Program-made: the position numbers and the translations under genes
Notes under the pieces: generated by a model
What the model saw: only the letters and a program-made list of their open reading frames with translations
The model's database searches: none
Told to the model about the DNA's origin: nothing
NCBI GenBank assembly: GCA_002339015.1
Contig: DDJC01000017.1
Location: 12,362-45,095 of the forward strand
Direction: 5' to 3'
DNA: 32,734 nt
Source: Burkholderiales bacterium UBA1834
Lineage (GTDB): Bacteria; Pseudomonadota; Gammaproteobacteria; Burkholderiales; Burkholderiaceae_C
Shown: one piece after another, positions 15,964-22,196 of the stretch
How the letters are laid out: the number at the start of each line of letters is the position of its first letter
Numbering within the stretch: the stretch's first letter is position 1

Positions 15964-15994
15964 TTGACTCTACACCCACTACAGGGTTTCCAAT
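15964..15994 (+). promoter_or_regulatory. MerR-type metal-responsive promoter of the P-type ATPase gene
   Basis: The -35 is TTGACT (15964-15969) and the -10 is TCCAAT (15989-15994), separated by 19 bases as in mer, pbr and cad promoters. Between them an imperfect dyad (ACTCTA ... TACAGGGT) matches the PbrR/CadR operator style. The -10 ends six bases before the ATG at 16001, so the transcript would be leaderless or nearly so. Confidence 0.8.
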
Positions 15995-16000
15995 GCCTTC

Positions 16001-18295
16001 ATGGACACCAATACCCTGCCCCGCAAGCCCGTGCAACGAACTTTCCGCATCGCCACCATGGATTGCCCGGTGGAAGAGCGGGAGATCCGCCAGGCGCTGG
16101 ACAACGTGCCGGGCATCCAGTCGCTGCGCTTCCAACTGGCCGCCCGCACCCTGGGCATCACCGCACCTGACGATACGCTGACGCAAGCGTTGGAAGCCAT
16201 CCGGGCGGCCGGTTTCGATCCCAGACCCGTAGCCGCACTGGCCGCGGTGCAGGTGGTCGCAGCGGCGCCGCAGGCGCAGGCAGGCAGGCAGTGCTGCGCT
16301 GGGCATGACCATTGCGGCGACGGCAAGGCGGCTGAGCATCAGCACGGCCATGCTCAGCCATCGCCGGCAGCCGATCTCTATGACCATCAACACGCCCACT
16401 CCGGCGCCAGCGGGTTGCCCCGGTTGATCGCGGCGCTGGTGATGGCCTTGCTGGCGGAAAGCATCCACTATGCCGCCCCAGAAACCATGCTGTTCAAGGG
16501 CTTGAGCCTGGCCACAGCGGCGCTGGCCATCGCGCTGTCCGGGCTGGACACCTACACCAAGGGGCTGGCCGCGCTGCGCCGGGGCAAGCTCAACATCAAC
16601 GCGCTGATGACCGTCGCGGTGACAGGCGCCTTCCTGATCGGCCAATGGCCCGAGGCCGCCATGGTGATGGCCCTCTATGCCATCGCGGAGCTGATCGAAG
16701 CCCGTTCAGTGGACCGCGCACGCAATGCCATCCAGGGGCTGCTGGACCTGGCGCCTGCAAAGGCCCGCGTTGCGCAGGCCGATGGCTCCTGGGCGGACGT
16801 TCCGGCCGGAGATGTGCCCTTGCAGGCGCTGGTGCGCGTGCGCCCCGGCGAGCGCCTGCCGCTGGATGGCGTGGTGACCGAAGGCCGCAGCTCGGTAGAC
16901 CAGGCCCCGGTGACCGGTGAAAGCCTGCCCGTGGACAAAGCCCCGGGCGACCAGGTGTTCGCCGGCACGGTCAACCAAGCGGGTGAGCTCACCTTCCGTG
17001 TGACCGCGCAGGCGCAGGACACCACGCTCGCACGCATCATCCATGCCGTGGAACAGGCCCAGGGATCGCGGGCGCCCACCCAGCGCTTCGTGGACCGGTT
17101 CGCCAGCATCTACACCCCCGCAGTGTTCATGATTGCGCTGGCGGTGGCGGTGCTGGGACCTTGGGCTGCCGGCTGGACCGTGCTGCAAGCCATCTACAAG
17201 GCCCTGGTGCTGCTGGTCATCGCGTGCCCCTGTGCGCTGGTGATCTCCACACCCGTCACTGTGGTCAGCGCACTGGCCAATGCCGCGCGGCGCGGCGTGC
17301 TGATCAAGGGCGGGGTGCACCTCGAGAACGCACGCCATGTCCGCGTGGTGGCGCTGGACAAGACTGGCACCATCACCGAAGGCAGACCCAGCCTGGTGGA
17401 GTGGGCCGCCTGGAATGGCCAGGCCACTCAGCCCGCAGATGCCAGGTTGGCCGCCACAGCTTGTGCCCTGGCCAGCCGATCAGACCACCCCGTGTCGCAA
17501 GCAGTTGTTCGTGGGCTGTCAGAGGGCCAAGCCTCCGTGACCCCGCCCGTGGTGCAAGAGCTGCAAGCCCTGCCCGGCAAGGGCATCTCGGCTCTGGTCG
17601 ATGGCCGGCGTCATCTTCTGGGCAACCACCGCCTGATGCAGGAGCAAGGCCATTGCAGCCCGGCCCTGGAAGCGGAGCTGGCCCGGCATGAGCAGGCGGG
17701 CCGCACAGTCACCCTGCTGAGCGACCCCGATGGGGTGAAGGCCGTCTTCGCGGTGGCCGATGCCATCAAGGGCAGTTCGTCACAGGCCGTGGCCGACTTG
17801 CAGGCCATGGGCATCCGCGCCGTGATGCTCAGCGGCGACAACCAGGCCACAGCCGATGTCGTGGCCCGTCAGGCCGGCATTGCCGAAGCGAAAGGCGGTC
17901 TGTTGCCGCAAGACAAGCTCGAGGCCCTTCAGTCACTCCGTGCGCGCCACGGCCCGATCGCCATGGTTGGCGATGGCATCAACGACGCTCCAGCCCTGGT
18001 GCAGGCCGACCTGGGCATCGCCATGGGCGGCGCAGGCACAGACACCGCGATGGAGGCCGCCGACATGGTCATCATGAACGACGACCTGCGGCGCATCCCT
18101 GCTGCGATCAAGTTGTCGCGCAAGACCTGGGTGGTGCTCTGGCAGAACATCACGCTGGCCCTTGGCATCAAGGCCGTCTTCCTGGTGATGGCGCTGGCGG
18201 GCAGCGCCACCATGTGGATGGCCGTTTTCGCCGACATGGGCGCGAGCCTGCTGGTGGTGGCCAATGGGCTGCGGCTGCTGCGGGCCCGTGGCTGA
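16001..18295 (+). CDS. cadA: Heavy-metal P1B-type ATPase (Cd/Zn/Pb exporter, CadA/ZntA class)
   Basis: A 764-aa ATP-driven exporter. An N-terminal HMA-like domain (residues ~14-77) has a single-Cys motif, TMDCPVEE. A Cys/His-rich segment (about 90-130: QCCAGHDHCGD, EHQHGHAQ, DHQHAHS) is a second metal-binding stretch. The core follows: TGES actuator motif, CPC metal site (C409-P-C411), phosphorylated D453 in DKTGTITEG, HP motif in SDHPVSQAV, GDGINDAP, and DMGASLLVVANGLRLL at the end. The conserved Lys in the penultimate TM region (LGIKAVF) and the Asp in DMGAS fit Zn/Cd/Pb transporters rather than Cu ones. ATG 16001 lacks a Shine-Dalgarno and sits at the predicted transcription start; later in-frame starts (GTG 16031, ATG 16058) would cut into the first HMA strand. 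Confidence 0.95.
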   Translation: MDTNTLPRKPVQRTFRIATMDCPVEEREIRQALDNVPGIQSLRFQLAARTLGITAPDDTLTQALEAIRAAGFDPRPVAALAAVQVVAAAPQAQAGRQCCAGHDHCGDGKAAEHQHGHAQPSPAADLYDHQHAHSGASGLPRLIAALVMALLAESIHYAAPETMLFKGLSLATAALAIALSGLDTYTKGLAALRRGKLNINALMTVAVTGAFLIGQWPEAAMVMALYAIAELIEARSVDRARNAIQGLLDLAPAKARVAQADGSWADVPAGDVPLQALVRVRPGERLPLDGVVTEGRSSVDQAPVTGESLPVDKAPGDQVFAGTVNQAGELTFRVTAQAQDTTLARIIHAVEQAQGSRAPTQRFVDRFASIYTPAVFMIALAVAVLGPWAAGWTVLQAIYKALVLLVIACPCALVISTPVTVVSALANAARRGVLIKGGVHLENARHVRVVALDKTGTITEGRPSLVEWAAWNGQATQPADARLAATACALASRSDHPVSQAVVRGLSEGQASVTPPVVQELQALPGKGISALVDGRRHLLGNHRLMQEQGHCSPALEAELARHEQAGRTVTLLSDPDGVKAVFAVADAIKGSSSQAVADLQAMGIRAVMLSGDNQATADVVARQAGIAEAKGGLLPQDKLEALQSLRARHGPIAMVGDGINDAPALVQADLGIAMGGAGTDTAMEAADMVIMNDDLRRIPAAIKLSRKTWVVLWQNITLALGIKAVFLVMALAGSATMWMAVFADMGASLLVVANGLRLLRARG

Positions 18296-18307
18296 GGGGC
18301 CACCCAC

Positions 18308-18913
18308 TCAACTCCAGCGCCGCCCCAGCAGCTTGGGCTTGAGCGATGGCTCGGCCGGGTCGTCGCCCAGCCAGATGCTGAGCAGCGCGTTGTAGAAGGC
18401 CTGGCCCGGCATGGGCGCCACCAGCGCCTTGCCATTGAGCTGCACCACGGTACCCGTGCCAGGCACCCAGTCCAGCGTGAGCGTGTCGCCCTCACGCAGC
18501 CCATCCGGCTGGCGCGAGATCGCCTTGACCAGGCCCACCATCTGGGCCTGCACGACATCACGGTCGTGCTGCAGGGCCAGGCGATGCACATGGTCCGCCA
18601 CCGCGCGCTGGAACTCGGTGCCGCTGATGCCCCGCAGCACCGCGATGGTGATGCGCCGGGGGCCTTCCGTGGCGAGCACCTCTGCCGCCGTGTCCTTGCG
18701 GTCGATCAGGTACAGGCCGATGGCATAGACCCGAAACACCAGCCGCCGGGCCACGCCGGCGCCGTTGAGCATCAACTGCCGCCCGGCCACGCTGGCCGAA
18801 TCATCGATGCGCACGCTGCGCTCTACATCCAGCGCACGCGCGGGCTCAACCGCCGCGAAGGTGCATGCGGCGGGCAACAGCAGTGTCCGCAGCATCCTTG
18901 CATACCGTGTCAT
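18308..18913 (-). CDS. Chalcone isomerase-like periplasmic protein
   Basis: A 201-aa secreted protein with a signal peptide of ~28 residues (RTLLLPAACTFAAVEPARA, likely cleaved before LDVE). The mature part fits the bacterial chalcone-isomerase-like family: LNGAGVARRLVFRVYAIGLYLIDRKDTAAEVLATEGPR in segments, then an all-helix middle (residues 90-135) and LDWVPGTGTVVQLNGK ... FYNALLSIWLGDDPAEPSLK at the end. These bacterial proteins have no established isomerase activity; some members are proposed to bind fatty acids or haem. It is the last gene of a four-gene minus-strand set, 33 bases after flgH, with its own Shine-Dalgarno (GGGAGAG). Its 3' end faces the ATPase gene with 12 bases between stops. 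Confidence 0.85.
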   Translation of the reverse strand: MTRYARMLRTLLLPAACTFAAVEPARALDVERSVRIDDSASVAGRQLMLNGAGVARRLVFRVYAIGLYLIDRKDTAAEVLATEGPRRITIAVLRGISGTEFQRAVADHVHRLALQHDRDVVQAQMVGLVKAISRQPDGLREGDTLTLDWVPGTGTVVQLNGKALVAPMPGQAFYNALLSIWLGDDPAEPSLKPKLLGRRWS

Positions 18914-18946
18914 GGCACTCTCCCAGGCAGGGTCCGCCTGCCGTCA

Positions 18947-19648
18947 TCACCACACCGTCAGGGTGTTGGTCAGGAAACGCTGCAGCCAGGTCCGCGACAC
19001 GCTCTGCGCCACGTCGCCCTTGCCGCCGACTTCGAAGCGGGCATCCACCACATCGGCCGAGGCCACCACGTTGTTGGCGCGGATGTCGCGCGGGTTGACC
19101 ACGCCGGAAAAGCGCAGGGTGTTCATGTTGCCGTTGAGCAGGATGCTGCGCTCACCGGCCACCACCAGGTTGCCGTTGGGCAGCACGTTGATCACCGACG
19201 CGGCCAGCTGCGCCTCGAACTTGCTGTTGTTGCTGGTCGTGCCGCTGCCCTTGTAGGCATCGCTGCCCGACGCCTTGGCGTTGAGGTTCATCAGCCTGTC
19301 GATGAAGCTGCTGCCAGATCCGGAGCCGCCCGGCCCCACGGACGAGACCTCGTTCTCGCGGCTGGTCTTGGTGTCCTGCGTGCTGTTGGCGGTCAGTGTT
19401 TCGGAGATGTCGATCTTGAGCGTATCGCCCACATTGCGCGGACGGCGGTCCGTGGTGAAGAGCGATCCGTTGGCCATGCCCGCCTGGAAGATCGCGCCGT
19501 TGTTGATGCGCTCGACATACCCCGGCGGCTGGTTCGGCGGCGCGCTCATCGGCGCTTGCACGATGCTGGCAGGAGCACCCGCACATCCGGCGAGCGCGAG
19601 AGAGGATGCACCGGCCAGCCAGGCCAGGCGATTACTGAAAATTGTCAC
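18947..19648 (-). CDS. flgH: FlgH-like flagellar L-ring lipoprotein, outside a flagellar operon
   Basis: A 233-aa outer-membrane lipoprotein with lipobox L-A-G-C (Cys22). FlgH landmarks in order: GAIFQAGMANGSLFTTDRR, RPRNVGDTLKIDISETLTA, the variable Ser/Gly-rich loop (residues ~95-130), VLPNGNLVVAGERSI, RFSGVVNPRDI, VADAR-like VVDARFEVGGKGD, and the terminal WLQRFLTN. Length and motifs are complete. In flagellated bacteria FlgH forms the L-ring together with FlgI and is encoded beside flgG and flgI; here the neighbours are a lipoprotein gene and a chalcone-isomerase-like gene, 15 and 33 bases away, so the context is not flagellar. It could be a second FlgH or a protein recruited to another outer-membrane ring. 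Shine-Dalgarno AAAGGG precedes the ATG. Confidence 0.9.
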   Translation of the reverse strand: MTIFSNRLAWLAGASSLALAGCAGAPASIVQAPMSAPPNQPPGYVERINNGAIFQAGMANGSLFTTDRRPRNVGDTLKIDISETLTANSTQDTKTSRENEVSSVGPGGSGSGSSFIDRLMNLNAKASGSDAYKGSGTTSNNSKFEAQLAASVINVLPNGNLVVAGERSILLNGNMNTLRFSGVVNPRDIRANNVVASADVVDARFEVGGKGDVAQSVSRTWLQRFLTNTLTVW

Positions 19649-19663
19649 GGTCGTGCCCTTTCG

Positions 19664-20218
19664 TCATTCGATGCCGGTCATCACGGCCGCGACCACCGGC
19701 GCGATCTTGCTGCGGGTGGACGTCCATTTCGCGACACCGAAATTGTCATTCGTTTCGTAACTGCTGCTGGCATATATCCGGCCATCGTCCGATTGGAGGA
19801 TGATGGTCGCAGCCGTCATGTAGGATTTGTATTTATCGGACAAGGGAGGCAGGGCCCACTGCATATAGGCCTGATACCTCAACCAAACCGGACAGGTGTC
19901 CAGCACCACACCGGGCTCATAAACCCTGCTCTGCACGGCCCGAGCATTGAGCTCGGCTTGCAGAGCGGGGATGAAATCGGCAACTTGGCTGTCCCGGTTG
20001 AACTCGATGCACACGTGCCTGATCGGCTCGTGCGGCAGGTAGATCGTGTTGATCGCCTTGCTCTGGCCCAGGCTGTTGCTGGCGGCCATGCCGGCCACCT
20101 TGGCCACCTCCCACAAGGGGGCGGAACTGAAGACCGTGCAGCCCCCTATGGCGAGCAAGCTCGGCAGCAGGCCGGCCAGCAGCCCCCGCCGGATGCGAAG
20201 CGTGTGTCGGGACGCCAT
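19664..20218 (-). CDS. Sbal_3080-like lipoprotein
   Basis: A 184-aa protein with a basic N-terminus (RHTLRIRRG), hydrophobic core and a lipobox-like I-G-G-C (Cys27), so probably outer-membrane anchored. The mature region contains HEPIRHVCIEFNRDSQ, DFIPALQAELNARAVQSRVY, CPVWLRYQAYMQWAL, YMTAATIILQSDDGRIYASS and FGVAKWTSTRSKIAPVVAAVM. This pattern I recognise as the Sbal_3080 lipoprotein family (a CIE motif, a paired Cys near the centre, a KW-T-K end). No function is established for that family. It starts 14 bases after the preceding gene with a GGGAG ribosome site and ends 15 bases before flgH. Confidence 0.7.
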   Translation of the reverse strand: MASRHTLRIRRGLLAGLLPSLLAIGGCTVFSSAPLWEVAKVAGMAASNSLGQSKAINTIYLPHEPIRHVCIEFNRDSQVADFIPALQAELNARAVQSRVYEPGVVLDTCPVWLRYQAYMQWALPPLSDKYKSYMTAATIILQSDDGRIYASSSYETNDNFGVAKWTSTRSKIAPVVAAVMTGIE

Positions 20219-20232
20219 GGCTTGCTCCCGCC

Positions 20233-20793
20233 TCAGATCAGATCGGTAAGCCTGGAGGCGGCCGCGCCCAGGCCCAGGGCCGTGTAACCAGCCACCGTGG
20301 CGGCGCTTGACCCCACCTCCTTGGCGGCGGACACCAGCACGTCCGACACGGCATCAGATGCCTTATTGGCCACCTTGATGCCAGAGGCCATGCCCTGCCC
20401 CACGCTGGAGGCCACGTGCTCCACGGTGTCATAGGCGTGTTCAAGCTGGCGCAGGCCCCTGTGCGCGAGCGATGCCACTTCGCTGGCCGCCGCTTCCACA
20501 CCGTCTTCCACGGCATTGACGGCGTCGCCCACGGTGTGTGCAGCGTCCTTGGCAAGGTCGTAGGCCTCACCCGGCAGCTTGGCCAACTCCTGCAGCCCCT
20601 TTTCGCTGAAGCTGACGACCGCGCTGGCGGCGTCGCCCACGGTGTCTGCCACCGACAGTGCCGTGGCCACCGCGGGCCCATAGTGTTGGCTGTTGAACTC
20701 GAATTTGCCTATCGGCTGCTTGGCCTGGCAGGTCGCCGTGGCCGTTGAAGGCATGCCGGGCCTGATATTCGAGCTTGCATTGATGTTGCCCAT
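20233..20793 (-). CDS. Helical amphipathic protein of unknown function (186 aa)
   Basis: First gene of the four-gene set, with a good Shine-Dalgarno (GGAGA, 6-7 bases before ATG). The N-terminal ~45 residues are polar and unstructured-looking, with one Cys. The rest is almost entirely Ala/Val/Ser/Asp-rich helix with repeating segments such as VADTVGDAASAVV, AAHTVGDAVNAVEDGVEAAASEVASLAH, AYDTVEHVASSVGQGM and KASDAVSDVLVSAAKEVG. These resemble each other (x-A-x-x-T/A-V-G/E-D/H-A/V) and LEA-, phasin- or apolipophorin-like amphipathic helices. It has no signal peptide, and the last ~25 residues are more hydrophobic (SSAATVAGYTALGLGAAA). I do not recognise a family. Possible roles (membrane-surface coating, stress protein, secreted protein) are guesses. 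Confidence 0.75.
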   Translation of the reverse strand: MGNINASSNIRPGMPSTATATCQAKQPIGKFEFNSQHYGPAVATALSVADTVGDAASAVVSFSEKGLQELAKLPGEAYDLAKDAAHTVGDAVNAVEDGVEAAASEVASLAHRGLRQLEHAYDTVEHVASSVGQGMASGIKVANKASDAVSDVLVSAAKEVGSSAATVAGYTALGLGAAASRLTDLI

Positions 20794-20809
20794 CTGTCAT
20801 CTCCATCAG

Positions 20810-21060
20810 GAAATTGAGGATGAGCAATCCTATTTTCGAAGCACCTATTTATTGAGCCCAATAATCGACCACTTAAATGCCTTATTCATCATCGGATACA
20901 TGAAATCACCAAATTGGCAAATCATATAAAAATACAGCACGCAATATAAAGCATCATCACATTGATAAATTTAAAATCACATGATGTCGTCATCGATATA
21001 AAACAATGTCAGATGATCGACCATGAAATCACAATGCCGACATGTAAAATGCGGCCCCAC
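20810..21060. promoter_or_regulatory. AT-rich control region upstream of the FlgH operon, with short repeats
   Basis: About 240 bases far richer in A+T than the rest of the window, without a credible gene. It contains CATGAAATCAC twice (20899-20909, 21022-21032), related AAATCAC at 20974-20980 and ATCAC at 20956-20960, and ATRATCGACC twice (20861-20870, 21013-21022). On minus, a TATGAT-like -10 lies around 20915-20920 without a matching -35, which suggests an activated promoter. The leader to the first gene would be ~120 bases. Confidence 0.55.
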
Positions 21061-21064
21061 AATG

Positions 21065-21096
21065 AAAATGCCCCAGCGCCTTGCGGCCCGGGGCAT
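21065..21096 (-). terminator. Probable terminator of the OmpR-type regulator gene
   Basis: On minus, ATGCCCC / GGGGCAT form a 7-bp stem with a GC-rich 15-base loop region, followed by a short T-run (AAAA on plus at 21065-21068). It lies 29 bases beyond the regulator's stop codon, before the AT-rich region. Confidence 0.55.
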
Positions 21097-21124
21097 GAGG
21101 GGCGAATGAAGCCTGTTGGGTGGG

Positions 21125-21898
21125 TCAGCTGATCAGCGCCTCGCCCCCGGCCTGCTCAGTCACGGCATGGGCAGGATGCCAGCCGTCGTGCTCCTGTGGC
21201 ACGAACATGTAGCCGTGCCCCCGCACGGTCTGGATGTAGCGAGGGAAAGCCGGCTCGGGCTCCACCACCTTGCGCAGGCGCATGATCGAGGCATCGATGG
21301 TGCGCAGCATCACGGCATCCTTGCGTGTGTGCGATGCAGCCAGCAGCTGCTCACGCGACAAGGCCACGCCGGGGTTGGACGTAAGCTCTGTGAGCAAGGC
21401 GTACTCCACGGACGAGAGCACCCTCACCGACACACCTCGGCGCAGCACCCTCGCAGCCACCACGAAGGTGTGCTCGCCGATGCTCACCTGGCGCTGCGTG
21501 TCCATCGGGGTGCCGGGCACGAAGGAGGCCTGACGCAGCACGTTCTCCACGCGCGAGAACAGCTCCCGCACCGAGAAGGGCTTGCACAGGCAATCGTCAG
21601 CGCCGGTCATTTCCTTGAGCCGCAGCACATCCTGCTGTGAGGCGGTCAACAGGATCACGGGCACATGAAAGCCCTCGTTCTGAAAGCGCTCCCAGGCGTG
21701 CACGCCGCCGACACCCGAGAGGCCGGACTGCAGCACGATCAGATCGGGCCGCAGTTGCCGTGTGCGGTGCAACAGGTCATCGAGCGACCCGACAGGCGTG
21801 ACCATCAGGCCTTGCTTCTCGAGGTAGTTCGACAGCATGTCCCGCAGGGTCGGGTCTTCGTCGGCGATGTACAGGTGGAAAGGTCGATCGGCGTCCAT
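21125..21898 (-). CDS. Atypical OmpR/PhoB-family response regulator lacking the phospho-acceptor Asp
   Basis: A 257-aa protein from ATG 21898 (MDADRPFHLYIADEDP), where the receiver domain begins; the frame is open to an ATG at 22042 but the extra ~48 residues are not receiver-like. The receiver (residues ~8-120) keeps the acidic pair (D13, E14), T85 and K106. The position of the phosphorylated Asp is Gln57 (DLIVLQSGLSG), and the switch aromatic expected in DDYLxKPF is Cys103 (DDCLCKPF). The C-terminal winged helix (LSSVEYALLTELTSNPG, then RTIDASIMRLRKVVEPE, then VRGHGYMFV) is complete. It is therefore probably a DNA-binding regulator not controlled by normal phosphorylation. No histidine kinase is adjacent. 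It may control itself or the downstream four-gene operon. Confidence 0.92.
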   Translation of the reverse strand: MDADRPFHLYIADEDPTLRDMLSNYLEKQGLMVTPVGSLDDLLHRTRQLRPDLIVLQSGLSGVGGVHAWERFQNEGFHVPVILLTASQQDVLRLKEMTGADDCLCKPFSVRELFSRVENVLRQASFVPGTPMDTQRQVSIGEHTFVVAARVLRRGVSVRVLSSVEYALLTELTSNPGVALSREQLLAASHTRKDAVMLRTIDASIMRLRKVVEPEPAFPRYIQTVRGHGYMFVPQEHDGWHPAHAVTEQAGGEALIS

Positions 21899-22125
21899 CT
21901 CGGGGCTCTGCTTGTTCGGGAATCGTAGGGCGTTGTGTTGCACCGCCAGCCATCGCATTGCCGCCAGCCATTCGATTTTGTGCAATCGAGTCACATGGGG
22001 CAACGCGCTTCGCATTTTTTTACCCATCCACGCCCTGCGCACACATGAAGTAGCGGGCTTACAGGCGCCTTATGAAGCCATCGATCCGGGCAAAATCTGC
22101 AGCCTCGCATGGGCTTGCGCATGCC
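21899..22125. other. Intergenic region upstream of the regulator, with an 11-bp direct repeat
   Basis: No convincing gene. CCGCCAGCCAT occurs at 21943-21953 and 21961-21971 (18-base offset), a possible operator for the OmpR-type regulator, whose family binds direct repeats. On minus, TTGCCC - 17 bases - CAAAAT upstream of these repeats is a weak promoter candidate. Confidence 0.35.
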
Positions 22126-22159
22126 AAAAATGAGCACGGCCAGCGTGGTGCTGGCCGTG
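22126..22159 (-). terminator. Rho-independent terminator of the PDH operon
   Basis: A 10-bp perfect stem, CACGGCCAGC / GCTGGCCGTG, with a five-base loop. Read on minus it is followed closely by TTTTT (AAAAA at 22126-22130 on plus). It lies 38 bases after the lpdA stop codon. Confidence 0.88.
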
Positions 22160-22196
22160 TGTCATCAAGCCTCATCATCAAGGCTTTCAGGACAGA

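Noticed and set aside
18288..18303. Short GTGGC/GCCAC hairpin between the ATPase gene and the chalcone-isomerase-like gene
   Set aside because: Only a 5-bp stem with no T-run; expected by chance in GC-rich DNA.
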